64,000 nt of DNA. Source: JBCBCP01 sp038530575 (GTDB lineage Bacteria > Pseudomonadota > Alphaproteobacteria > Rhodobacterales > Rhodobacteraceae). Under the pieces are notes generated by a model. The model was not told the origin of the DNA. It searched no databases and was given only the letters and a program-made list of their open reading frames with translations. The translations under genes and the position numbers were made by a program. Below are positions 26,949 through 35,237 of this stretch, one piece after another. The stretch spans positions 1-64,000 of the forward strand of contig JBCBCP010000011.1 of the NCBI GenBank assembly GCA_038530575.1, in the 5' to 3' direction. Position 1 is the first letter of the stretch. Every line of letters starts with the position of its first letter.

Positions 26949-27140
26949 GCCGATGCCAGCATTGTGGCCATCCAGCTTGATGATATCGCGGCACGCCTAT
27001 CGCAGCAGAACCTTCCCGGAACGGTCGACAATTACCCGGACTGGCGGCTCTAGGCGCCGTTCACCCTCGATGACATCTGCGCGTCACCGGCATTAGGCAG
27101 TTTGCCAAAGGTATGGCCGCCCAGGGCCGCTCTAACAAAC
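26949..27140 (+). pseudogene. Remnant of 4-alpha-glucanotransferase (malQ) C-terminus
   Basis: The plus strand reads VAIQLDDIAARLSQQ then NLPGTVDNYPDWRL, the conserved C-terminal segment of MalQ (LPGT..E.P.WRR). It is broken by a TAG directly after WRL, and by a frameshift near 27090, after which IRQFAKGMAAQGRSNK continues in another frame. It keeps no start and only about 60 codons. It ends just before the pgm ribosome-binding site. Confidence 0.75.
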
Positions 27141-27158
27141 ATGGAATGGAGATGGTTG

Positions 27159-28790
27159 ATGACCTCTCAGATTATTAAAACCAAGCCGATCGAAGGGCAG
27201 AAGCCGGGCACATCCGGGCTGCGTAAGAAGACGGAGATCTTTCGCACACCGGGGTATCTTGAGAACTTCGTGCAGTGCATCTTTGACGGCACAGGAGGGG
27301 CTGCCGGCAAGACATATGTGGTCGGTGGTGATGGGCGGTTCTTCAATCTTCAAGCGATCCGGACAATCATCCGTATGGCGGCCGCGAACGGGGCTGCGCG
27401 CCTGATCGTTGGGCAAAACGGCATCCTGTCGACGCCCGCGGCGTCAAACCTGATCCGCAAATACAAGACCGATGGCGGGATCATCCTGTCGGCCAGCCAC
27501 AATCCGGGCGGCGAAAACGGCGACTTTGGGGTAAAGTTCAACGCCGCTAATGGTGGACCTGCACCTGAAAAGATCACTGACGCGATCTTTGCCAAAACGC
27601 TCGAGATCACCGAGTACAAGATCGCCGAAGAAGAGTCTGGTGACATCTCCGAAGTTGGGTCCTTCAAGGTTGGAGACTGCAGCGTGGACGTGATCGATTC
27701 CGTCGATGACTATGAAACACTGATGCATGAGCTGTTTGATTTCGACGCAATCAGCAGTCTTTTCATGGGCGGCTTCCGTATCTGCTTTGATGCCATGCAT
27801 GCCGTCACGGGTCCCTATGCGACACGCATCCTCGAAGGCACTCTCGGTGCGCCGAAAGGATCTGTAATTAACGCTGTTCCATCACCGGATTTTGGCGGCG
27901 GTCACCCTGACCCAAACCCAGTCTGGGCCAGTGAATTGATCGCGATCATGGAAGGCGCGGATGCGCCAGACTTCGGGGCCGCATCCGACGGCGACGGCGA
28001 CCGCAATATGATCATGGGCAAGAACGCTTTCGTCTCCCCCTCCGACAGTCTCGCTCTGTTAACGGCTTATGCGCATCTGGTCCCGGCCTATTCTGGCAAG
28101 TTGGCCGGAGTGGCACGGTCTATGCCAACAAGTCGCGCGGTCGATCTGGTGGCGGAACATCTGGGCATCCCGTGCTTCGAAACGCCAACCGGATGGAAGT
28201 TCTTCGGCAACCTTCTGGACGCGGGAAAAATCACGCTCTGCGGTGAGGAAAGCGCCGGGACCGGGTCGAACCACATCCGCGAGAAAGACGGGCTTTGGGC
28301 GGTGTTGCTCTGGCTTAACATTCTGGCGTGCGACGGGCGTGACATCGTGCAACTGCGCGCCGATCATTGGCGCAACTTCGGGCGCAACTACTACTCGCGC
28401 CATGATTACGAAGAAATTCCGACAGACACCGCCGAAGCGCTGATGACTGCGCTGCGCACAAGCCTCGACGACTTGCCCGGCACCGCGGTAGCCGGAATGG
28501 AGGTCAGCGCAGCGGACGACTTCGCCTACCGCGATCCCGTCGATCAATGCCTGACGGAGCATCAGGGCGTACGCATTGCCTTCACCGATGGGTCACGTTT
28601 TGTGATGCGCCTGTCCGGCACCGGAACCCAAGGGGCCACCTTGCGTGTGTATTTGGAACGCTTTGTAGATCACAGCGGAGATCACACGCAGGACGTTCAA
28701 GAGGCGCTGGCCCCTGTGATCGCGGCGGCTGAAGCTCTTGCCAATATCACCAAACACACCGGCCGGACTGAAGCAGACGTGATCACCTGA
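27159..28790 (+). CDS. pgm: Alpha-D-glucose phosphate-specific phosphoglucomutase
   Basis: The enzyme interconverts glucose 1-phosphate and glucose 6-phosphate, linking glycogen/sugar-nucleotide metabolism to glycolysis. The 543 residues are full family length. It has the N-terminal KPGTSGLRKK, the catalytic phosphoserine in ILSASHNPGG (Ser113), the Mg loop SDGDGDRNM, the sugar loop CGEESAGTGS and a phosphate-binding RLSGTGTQGATLR near the end. A GGAGA site precedes the ATG. It appears intact, yet all its glycogen-gene neighbours are remnants. Confidence 0.96.
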   Translation: MTSQIIKTKPIEGQKPGTSGLRKKTEIFRTPGYLENFVQCIFDGTGGAAGKTYVVGGDGRFFNLQAIRTIIRMAAANGAARLIVGQNGILSTPAASNLIRKYKTDGGIILSASHNPGGENGDFGVKFNAANGGPAPEKITDAIFAKTLEITEYKIAEEESGDISEVGSFKVGDCSVDVIDSVDDYETLMHELFDFDAISSLFMGGFRICFDAMHAVTGPYATRILEGTLGAPKGSVINAVPSPDFGGGHPDPNPVWASELIAIMEGADAPDFGAASDGDGDRNMIMGKNAFVSPSDSLALLTAYAHLVPAYSGKLAGVARSMPTSRAVDLVAEHLGIPCFETPTGWKFFGNLLDAGKITLCGEESAGTGSNHIREKDGLWAVLLWLNILACDGRDIVQLRADHWRNFGRNYYSRHDYEEIPTDTAEALMTALRTSLDDLPGTAVAGMEVSAADDFAYRDPVDQCLTEHQGVRIAFTDGSRFVMRLSGTGTQGATLRVYLERFVDHSGDHTQDVQEALAPVIAAAEALANITKHTGRTEADVIT

Positions 28791-28815
28791 GGCAGCACAT
28801 CGGCCCAAAACGAGC

Positions 28816-28927
28816 ATGACTGGAAAAACGATGAAAGACCTTCAACCCAAAGGCGCGCTGGCAAGCGCGATTGAATTTCACCTCGCGCACAGTGTCGGCA
28901 AGACACCGGACAGCGCCTCAATTACCG
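28816..28927 (+). pseudogene. Probable glycogen phosphorylase (glgP) N-terminal remnant
   Basis: The frame from ATG 28816 reads MKDLQPKGALASAIEF then HLAHSVGKTPDSASITDW. This resembles the N-terminus of glycogen phosphorylase (an HL.YSVGKDP....DW pattern). Homology ends there and the sequence passes, in a different frame, into branching-enzyme sequence. It is a short non-functional fragment; the identification is probable rather than certain. Confidence 0.5.
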
Positions 28928-28929
28928 AC

Positions 28930-29120
28930 TGGCGATCCCGTGGGCTTTGGCTCAGAGCATCCCCCGGCAACAGCATCCATCGTGCACGATCTGAACGGTT
29001 TCGAATGGACTGACGAAACGTGGATGGCCATCCGCGCCGACGGCAATCGTCATGACAAGCCTGTATCGATCTACGAAGCGCACATAGGCTCCTGGCGGCG
29101 CAGCGTCGAGGAGGGGGATC
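28930..29120 (+). pseudogene. Remnant of 1,4-alpha-glucan branching enzyme (glgB)
   Basis: The plus strand reads DPVGFGSEHPPATASIVHDL, then GFEWTDETWMA and KPVSIYEAHIGSWRR, which is the region joining the N-terminal domain and catalytic domain of GlgB. It has no start, no catalytic residues and stops near 29120 where hyuA-like sequence on the other strand begins. It is an internal gene fragment caught between two deletion/recombination joints. Confidence 0.8.
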
Positions 29121-29125
29121 GCCCG

Positions 29126-29498
29126 CGACCGACATACGCTCCGGCACCGTAAACGCCCGCGTGCGCGGCACCAGAAGGTCCGGCTTGGTCAGGTTGATCT
29201 CGTACTGGCTGTAGCGCCGTTCGTACGCGATTTCGAGGATATCGCGAAACCCCTGGGTCGTGATCGTCGCCACCCGCGCGCCGCGCCGCTCCAGCAGCGC
29301 GTTGGTCGCCAGCGTGGTGCCGCGAATAAAGCTGTCCACCCGGCCCATGGCGCCGCCCACATCGCGCAGGGCCCGCTGCGCACCGGCGGGGGCCCCAAGT
29401 CCGGGATTGTCGTGCGTCGTTAGCGTCTTGTTGGTGGCCAGTACGGTGTTCGACAGATCGGTCAAAACCGTATCGGTAAACGTTCCGCCCACATCCGT
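29126..29498 (-). pseudogene. Diverged partial duplicate of hyuA 5' end
   Basis: The minus strand encodes DVGGTFTDTVLTDLSNTV through to RAFTVPERMSVAGD, colinear with residues ~11-136 of the intact hydantoinase A encoded at 24111-26201. My hand alignment shows 15 differences in 126 residues and no indel over 373 bases. DNA differences are mainly at third positions. No start, no C-terminal 80% and no B partner remain. Both copies have the same orientation and flank the pgm remnants. Confidence 0.88.
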
Positions 29499-29798
29499 TA
29501 AGGCTGCGTCCAGCACCGCGCGACCCGGATAGTCCCGCAGCGCCAAGTTGCCGCGTGAAAAATTCTTAAATTCGCTATAGTTCCGGCGGCAACGCTACCT
29601 TTCTCCGCCTTTGCTTACTTTACATAATACAGATTATAAGAAATGCAGCATGACTCATCACCCAAGCCCTCAAAACCGTCTCGGTGAATGACCCTGCGTC
29701 AGTGAAATGCAATTCCGCAGCGCGGACTTGGCAAGTGGCCCGCTTTGATCCTAACATCCCTCCAGGCGCCCTCGATGCGCCAAGGGAGGACATCGTAA
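29499..29798. other. Intergenic region ahead of the acyl-CoA synthetase operon
   Basis: Three hundred bases with no gene. The first ~50 continue the minus-strand frame (ALRDYPGRAVLDAAL) without matching hyuA or any family I know. The middle (around 29560-29650) is AT-rich and probably carries the operon promoter. A GGGAGG site sits at the end, just before the synthetase ATG. Confidence 0.45.
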
Positions 29799-31490
29799 AT
29801 GCCGCACCGGACAGGCCTGAGCCTGGAGGACGCTGCCGCGCGCGTCGTTGCCGAAAACCCGGCCTTCGCGGTCGAGACGGCGATGATCCGCGGCGTCGAA
29901 TATCCCGTGTTTTCCAATGCGCCGGCCCATGTCCCGGCCCTGCTGGCCGCGGGGCGAGAGCCGATGCAGGACGGCGCCGCAGAGTATCTGAGTTTCCAAG
30001 ACGAAACATGGACTTACGCGGAGTTCTGCGATGACGTCGCGCGGCTGGCACAGGTGCTTCAGACGCGGTTTGATATCTCGCAGGGCGACCGGGTTGCGCT
30101 TGCCATGCGCAATTGTCCCGAGCTGATGATTGGCATCATGGCCATCGCGTCGCTGGGCGCTGTGACCGTTTTTCTGAACGCCTGGTGGACCACGCCGGAG
30201 CTTGAATATGCGCTGAGTGACAGCGGCGCCGCGCTGGTCATTGCCGATGCAGAGCGCGCGGCGCGGCTGAAGCCTCTGGATGTGGCTGTGATCGGTGTGC
30301 GAGGTGCGGAAACCGCACATGATTACAATGCCTTAATGCGCGCAGCTCAACCAATGATGCCAGACGTCCAGATTGGCGCCGACGATGATTTTGCGATCAT
30401 GTATTCGTCCGGCACCACCGGCAATCCGAAGGGCGTGGTTCAGACCCACCGAGGGGCCATTTCGGCGGTGTGGACGTTCCTGATGCAGGCCGTTGTTGCG
30501 CCGCTCATGGACCCGCCTGCCCCGGACGCGCCGACTGCGCCGCGCCCCGTGGGCCTTGTTGCCACGCCGCTGTTTCATGTCACGGCAACACACCCGGTGT
30601 TTTTGCTCTCGATCCCGGCTGGCGCCAAGCTGGTGGTGATGGACAAATGGGACGCGCAAGAGGCTGTTCGGCTGATCGAGGCGCATGGGATCAACCGGTT
30701 TATCGGTGTGCCAACCCAGTCCGCTGATCTGATTGGCGCGGCAAGAGCGGCGGGCAAGTCACTGGAGACGATAGATTATCTCGGCTCCGGTGGTGCAAAG
30801 CGTCCGCCCGCCCAGGTGGCCGAGTTGGCAAACGCCTTTCCGAACGCGAACCCGGCGACGGGCTGGGGCATGACGGAGACCAACGCGGTCGGCATCGGCC
30901 TTGTCGGTGATGAATATGTGGCCAACCCGAGCGTGGCCGGGCGGCTCTATCCGCCCATCCAGGCGCTAGAGATCCGCGACCCTCAAGGGCGGGCATTGCC
31001 CACCGGCGAGGTCGGAGAACTGACTGTGAAAAGCGCGGCCAACATGCGGGAATACCTCAATAAACCAGACGCGACGGCCGAGGTGCTGAAGAACGGCTGG
31101 CTCTCGACCGGCGATCTTGGTTTTATCGACGCGGATGGTCTCGTCACCATCGTCGACCGGGCCAAAAATATCATCATTCGCGGCGGTGAGAACATCGCCT
31201 GCCTTGACGTAGAAGCCGCGCTGCACCGCCACCCTGCCGTGGCCGAGGCCTGCGCCTTTCCTGTGCCGCATGCACGGCTTGGCGAGGTCGTCGGGGCGGG
31301 TATTCAGGTGAAGAACGGCGTGCAACTTACTGAAGAAGAGTTGAAAACGTTTCTTCAAGGTGCCATCGCGCATTTCAAGATACCTGCCCACATTTGGTTC
31401 CAAACCACGCCCCTGCCCCGCGGCGCAACCGACAAGCTGGACCGTCGCGGTCTGCGCGATGCCTGCCTGAAAGACTTTGACCATGCCTGA
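29799..31490 (+). CDS. Acyl-CoA synthetase (AMP-forming)
   Basis: The enzyme activates a carboxylic acid with ATP and CoA. The 563-residue product has the adenylation motif IMYSSGTTGNPKGVVQTHRG, GWGMTETNAV, GWLSTGDLGFID, and the hinge/C-terminal VDRAKNIIIRGGENI with the lysine region TDKLDRRGLR near the end. It opens a five-gene operon with overlapping or closely spaced enoyl-CoA hydratase, acyl-CoA dehydrogenase and SDR genes. The acid substrate is unknown. Confidence 0.93.
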   Translation: MPHRTGLSLEDAAARVVAENPAFAVETAMIRGVEYPVFSNAPAHVPALLAAGREPMQDGAAEYLSFQDETWTYAEFCDDVARLAQVLQTRFDISQGDRVALAMRNCPELMIGIMAIASLGAVTVFLNAWWTTPELEYALSDSGAALVIADAERAARLKPLDVAVIGVRGAETAHDYNALMRAAQPMMPDVQIGADDDFAIMYSSGTTGNPKGVVQTHRGAISAVWTFLMQAVVAPLMDPPAPDAPTAPRPVGLVATPLFHVTATHPVFLLSIPAGAKLVVMDKWDAQEAVRLIEAHGINRFIGVPTQSADLIGAARAAGKSLETIDYLGSGGAKRPPAQVAELANAFPNANPATGWGMTETNAVGIGLVGDEYVANPSVAGRLYPPIQALEIRDPQGRALPTGEVGELTVKSAANMREYLNKPDATAEVLKNGWLSTGDLGFIDADGLVTIVDRAKNIIIRGGENIACLDVEAALHRHPAVAEACAFPVPHARLGEVVGAGIQVKNGVQLTEEELKTFLQGAIAHFKIPAHIWFQTTPLPRGATDKLDRRGLRDACLKDFDHA

Positions 31491-32268
31491 ATTCGTCACC
31501 ACCGAAACGCACGGCCCCGTGCTGGTCGTCACCATGAACCGGCCAGAGGCGTATAACGCCGTGCACGCGGCCATGCATCACGAGATGGACGCGATCTGGA
31601 ACGATTTCCGCGATAATCCAGAGCTTTGGGTGGCGATCCTCACAGGAGCGGGGGACAAGGCGTTTTGTGCGGGCAATGATCTGAAGGCCTCAGCGCAGGC
31701 GGCGGCCTCGGGCACGCGGCAGGCGCCCATCCCAGACACGGGGTTCGCGGGCCTCAGCAAGCGCTTTGATCTCGATAAACCGATCATTGCCGCGGTGAAC
31801 GGCTTTGCCATGGGCGGCGGGTTCGAGACGGCGCTGTCTTGCGACATCATCCTGGGCGCCGAACGCAGCACCTACGCCCTGCCCGAGGTCAAGGTCGGGT
31901 TCTTTGCTGCCACCGGCGGCGTGCAGCGTCTGAGCCGGTACATGTCGCCCACAAAGGCGGCCGAGCTGCTCTTTACCGGGCGCCACATGAACGCGGCAGA
32001 GGCGCTGTCGCACGGTATCCTGAACGCGGTGCACCCGGATGATGCGCTGATGGATGCGGCGATGGGACTCGCGCAGGAGATCGCGGCACAGGCCCCCTCC
32101 TCTGTCCGCGCCACAAAAAAGGTTTTGAACGCGTTGGAACGTGAGGCGCTCGACGGTTCGCTTGCCTATTCCTACGATGTTCTTGCCGAGCTGATGACAA
32201 CCGAAGACCACCGCGAGGGCGTCACCGCTTTCGCCGAGAAACGCAAACCCAACTGGGTCAACCGCTAG
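31483..32268 (+). CDS. Enoyl-CoA hydratase/isomerase (crotonase family)
   Basis: The product has 261 residues. The oxyanion hole segments are FCAGNDLKA and AMGGGFETALSCD. Both catalytic acids of true hydratases are kept: Glu in GGGFET and Glu in YALPEVKVG. It should hydrate 2-enoyl-CoA in beta-oxidation. The ATG at 31483 overlaps the synthetase stop by 8 bases; an in-frame TTG at 31477 is less likely. Its context is the synthetase before it and an acyl-CoA dehydrogenase after it. Confidence 0.92.
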   Translation: MPEFVTTETHGPVLVVTMNRPEAYNAVHAAMHHEMDAIWNDFRDNPELWVAILTGAGDKAFCAGNDLKASAQAAASGTRQAPIPDTGFAGLSKRFDLDKPIIAAVNGFAMGGGFETALSCDIILGAERSTYALPEVKVGFFAATGGVQRLSRYMSPTKAAELLFTGRHMNAAEALSHGILNAVHPDDALMDAAMGLAQEIAAQAPSSVRATKKVLNALEREALDGSLAYSYDVLAELMTTEDHREGVTAFAEKRKPNWVNR

Positions 32269-32280
32269 GAGCCAATAGCC

Positions 32281-33597
32281 ATGGTGAAATCCGTTCCCGA
32301 AATGAACAACCTCGAGATGTCGGACGGCAACAAGCCGCTGCTCGAGGGCGTGATCCGTCACATCCGCGAAAATGTGGACCCGATCACCGATGAGTTCTTT
32401 GCCCTCGGCGAAGGCCGGGCCGACCGGTGGTCCTACGCGCCCGGTCAGCTAGAGCTGCTGGAAGGCGCCAAGCAGAAGGCGCGCGAGGCGGGCCTGTGGA
32501 ACTTTTTCCTGCCGAATGCAGAGACGGGAGAGGGTCTGTCGAACCTCGATTACGCCTATATCGCGGCCGAGCTGGGCAAGAACCCCCTCGCGTCCGAAAC
32601 GCTCAACTGCTCTGCGCCCGATACAGGCAACATGGAGGTGCTGGAGCGTGTCGGCACGCCCGAGCAGAAGGAACAGTGGCTGAAGCCCTTGCTCGCTGGT
32701 GAAATCCGCAGCGCCTTTGCGATGACCGAGCCGGATGTGGCCTCTTCGGATGCGCGCAATGTCTCCACCCGCGCAGAGCTGGTGAACGGCGAGTGGGTGA
32801 TCAACGGCGAGAAATACTATATCTCCGGCGCGGGCGATCCGCGCTGCAAGATCATGATCACCATGGTCAAAACCTCCCCCGATGCCGAGCCGCACAAGCA
32901 GCAAAGCCAGATCCTCGTGCCCATCGACACTCCCGGCGTCGAGATCCTTGGCCCCATGCATGTCTTCGGCCATGACGACGCGCCGCACGGGCATATGCAC
33001 ATCCGCTTTACCGACGTGCGCGTGCCGGAATCGAATATGCTGCTGGGTGAAGGCCGCGGCTTCGAGATTTCGCAGCTACGCCTTGGGCCCGGACGGATTC
33101 ACCACTGCATGCGCTCCATCGGCCAGGCAGACAAAGCGCTGGACCTGATGATGGAACGCGCCCTCACGCGCGAGGCTTTCGGCAAGCGCGTGATCGATCT
33201 TGGCAAGAACATGGAAACACTCTCCCGCGCGCGGATCGAGATCGAAGCGATGCGCCTCATGGTCCTGAAGGCCGCCAAGGCAATGGATGTGCTGGGCAAC
33301 AAGGAGGCCCGCATCTGGGTCAGCATGATCAAGGCGATGGTGCCGGAAAAGGTTTGCGACATCATCGATCAGGCCATGCAGGTGCATGGTGCGACGGGCA
33401 TCAGCCAATGGTCGCCCCTGTCGGGCATGTATACCGCACAGCGCACGCTGCGCTACGCCGATGGCCCGGACGAGGTGCACCACCAGGTCGTCGCCCGTGC
33501 GGAGGTGAAGGAATACACCGCCAGCAACTCGCGCCAGGAAGCCGCGCGCAGCCAGGACATGTCGACCTCGCTCGGCAAGATGAAGGCGGCGCAATGA
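32281..33597 (+). CDS. Acyl-CoA dehydrogenase, ACAD10/ACAD11-like
   Basis: The product is an FAD-dependent acyl-CoA dehydrogenase of 438 residues. It has FAMTEPDVASSDARN, NGEKYYISGAGDP, LGPGRIHHCMRSIG and the C-terminal RYADGPDEVHHQVVARAE. This DGPDEVH ending, with Asp where many acyl-CoA dehydrogenases have the catalytic Glu, is the form seen in ACAD10/ACAD11 and bacterial relatives such as LvaC. An AGGAG site precedes it. The matching ACAD10/11-like kinase is encoded separately at 48450-49481. Confidence 0.92.
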   Translation: MVKSVPEMNNLEMSDGNKPLLEGVIRHIRENVDPITDEFFALGEGRADRWSYAPGQLELLEGAKQKAREAGLWNFFLPNAETGEGLSNLDYAYIAAELGKNPLASETLNCSAPDTGNMEVLERVGTPEQKEQWLKPLLAGEIRSAFAMTEPDVASSDARNVSTRAELVNGEWVINGEKYYISGAGDPRCKIMITMVKTSPDAEPHKQQSQILVPIDTPGVEILGPMHVFGHDDAPHGHMHIRFTDVRVPESNMLLGEGRGFEISQLRLGPGRIHHCMRSIGQADKALDLMMERALTREAFGKRVIDLGKNMETLSRARIEIEAMRLMVLKAAKAMDVLGNKEARIWVSMIKAMVPEKVCDIIDQAMQVHGATGISQWSPLSGMYTAQRTLRYADGPDEVHHQVVARAEVKEYTASNSRQEAARSQDMSTSLGKMKAAQ

Positions 33598-34361
33598 GCG
33601 CACTCTTTGACCTGACCGGGCGCGTCTGTCTGCTGACGGGCGCGTCCAAGGGTATGGGGTTGCACATGGCCACGGCCCTGGCGCATCATGGCGCCACGGT
33701 CGTCATTTCCTCGCGCAGCCAGGACGATCTGGATGCGGCAGCGGCGGGCATCAACGAGGCAGTCGGGCGCGACGCGGCGCAAGGGATCGCCGCCAACATC
33801 GCGCATCACGATCAGCTTGAGGCGCTGGTCGCCAAGACCCGAGAGGCTGCTGGCCCCATCAAGGCGCTGATCGGCAATGCCGGGGTGAACCCGCATTATG
33901 GCTCCATCACCGATATCAGCGATCAAGCCTATGAGCGGACGATGAACGCCAATGTCCAGTCCAACCTATGGCTCGCCAAGCTGGTGGTGGACGACATGGA
34001 GGGTGGCGGGTCGATGGCCTTCACTTCCTCCATCGGGGCGTTCAAGGCCTCGGCCGAGCTGGGCACTTACGGGATGTCCAAGTTGGCGCTGATCGGGCTG
34101 GTGCGGAACCTCGCGCTGGAATTCGGCCCGCGCGGCGTGCGGGTGAACGCGATTTGCCCGGGGCTGGTCAAGACCGACTTTGCCCGCGCGCTTTGGGACG
34201 ATCCGGACCGCGAGGCAAAGATCAACAAGCAGATCCCGCTGCGCCGTCTGGGCGAGCCGGACGATTTCGAAGGCCTCGCGGTGTTCCTCGCCTCGGATGC
34301 CAGCAAATACATGACCGGGCAGGCGCTTACCGTCTGCGGCGGCTCCAGCATGTGGGCGTGA
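33594..34361 (+). CDS. SDR family oxidoreductase
   Basis: This is a classical short-chain dehydrogenase of 255 residues. It has the cofactor motif LLTGASKGMGLHMA, the IGNAGVN segment, catalytic Ser in AFTSSIGAF and the Tyr/Lys pair in TYGMSKLAL. The NAD or NADP choice is not obvious. It overlaps the dehydrogenase stop by 4 bases, so it probably oxidises the hydroxyacyl intermediate or an alcohol in the same pathway. The next gene, also an SDR, starts one base after its stop. Confidence 0.92.
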   Translation: MSALFDLTGRVCLLTGASKGMGLHMATALAHHGATVVISSRSQDDLDAAAAGINEAVGRDAAQGIAANIAHHDQLEALVAKTREAAGPIKALIGNAGVNPHYGSITDISDQAYERTMNANVQSNLWLAKLVVDDMEGGGSMAFTSSIGAFKASAELGTYGMSKLALIGLVRNLALEFGPRGVRVNAICPGLVKTDFARALWDDPDREAKINKQIPLRRLGEPDDFEGLAVFLASDASKYMTGQALTVCGGSSMWA

Positions 34362-34362
34362 T

Positions 34363-35139
34363 ATGGAACTGAAGGACAAGATCATCGTCGTGACCGGCGC
34401 AGCCAGCGGGATCGGGCGTGAGATGTGCGTGGGCTTTGCCGCCGAAGGCGCGGCGCACATCGTGGCCGTGGACAGGGACATCGCCGGGGCGGAAAGCATC
34501 GCGGCGCAGGTCGGCGGCACCGCGTACCAGGTGGACGTCAGCAAGGAAGACCAGATCGTCGCCATGATCGACGATGTGGAGGCCAAGATTGGCCCCATCG
34601 ACCTCTTCTGCTCCAACGCGGGCATTCTGGCGGCCGGCGGCATGGAAGTACCGAATGAGGAATGGCAACGGATCTGGGAAATCAACGTGATGTCCCATGT
34701 CTGGGCGGCCCGCAAACTGGTGCCGCTGATGACGGCGCGGGGGGGTGGGTATCTTTTGAATACGTCTTCTGCGGCAGGCCTGCTGAACCAGGTTGGTAGC
34801 GCGCCTTACGGGGTGACCAAGCACGCTGCAGTGGCCGTGGCCGAGTGGCTGGCGATGACGCATGGGGATGACGGGATCAAGGTATCCGTTCTGTGCCCGC
34901 AAGCTGTGCGCACCGAAATGACCCGCGGGCATGAGGAACATGTCGCTGCACTGGACGGGATGCTGGAGCCAGCGGACGCGGTGCAGGCCTGCATCGAGAC
35001 AATCCGCAATGAAACATTCCTTGTGCTGCCGCACGCGTCGGTCCTGGGATACATGCAGGCTAAGGCGCAAAACTACGACAAGTGGATCGGCGGAATGCGC
35101 AAGCTCAACCGGATTTACGGCGCAGTGCCAGACGCGTAG
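34363..35139 (+). CDS. SDR family oxidoreductase
   Basis: The product is a classical SDR of 258 residues with VVTGAASGIGREM, the Asp after beta-2 (VAVDRD) suggesting NAD preference, CSNAGIL, LNTSSAAG and YGVTKHAAV. The C-terminal ~40 residues extend beyond a minimal SDR. It ends the plus-strand acyl-CoA operon. Directly behind its stop begins an array of short perfect hairpins that probably ends transcription. Confidence 0.92.
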   Translation: MELKDKIIVVTGAASGIGREMCVGFAAEGAAHIVAVDRDIAGAESIAAQVGGTAYQVDVSKEDQIVAMIDDVEAKIGPIDLFCSNAGILAAGGMEVPNEEWQRIWEINVMSHVWAARKLVPLMTARGGGYLLNTSSAAGLLNQVGSAPYGVTKHAAVAVAEWLAMTHGDDGIKVSVLCPQAVRTEMTRGHEEHVAALDGMLEPADAVQACIETIRNETFLVLPHASVLGYMQAKAQNYDKWIGGMRKLNRIYGAVPDA

Positions 35140-35237
35140 TCAAATCTTCAAAGATTTGACGGTTCTCGAACCTTGAAGGTTCGACACCCTGCGATCCTTC
35201 AAGGATCGCTCTTCGGTTTGATCGGGCGGATCAAACC
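35139..35237. repeat. Array of short perfect hairpins between convergent genes
   Basis: Four inverted repeats follow one another: GTCAAATCTT-CA-AAGATTTGAC (35139-35160), TCGAACCTT-G-AAGGTTCGA (35166-35184), GCGATCCTT-C-AAGGATCGC (35191-35209), and GGTTTGATC / GATCAAACC (35215-35237), the last inside the tesB end. The first three have different arms but share a CTT-n-AAG centre. They likely act as a two-way terminator. Confidence 0.75.

Noticed and set aside
26202..29798. Insertion sequence or transposon as cause of the wrecked locus
   Set aside because: No transposase fragment, terminal inverted repeats or target duplication were visible. Homologous recombination or deletion explains it better.
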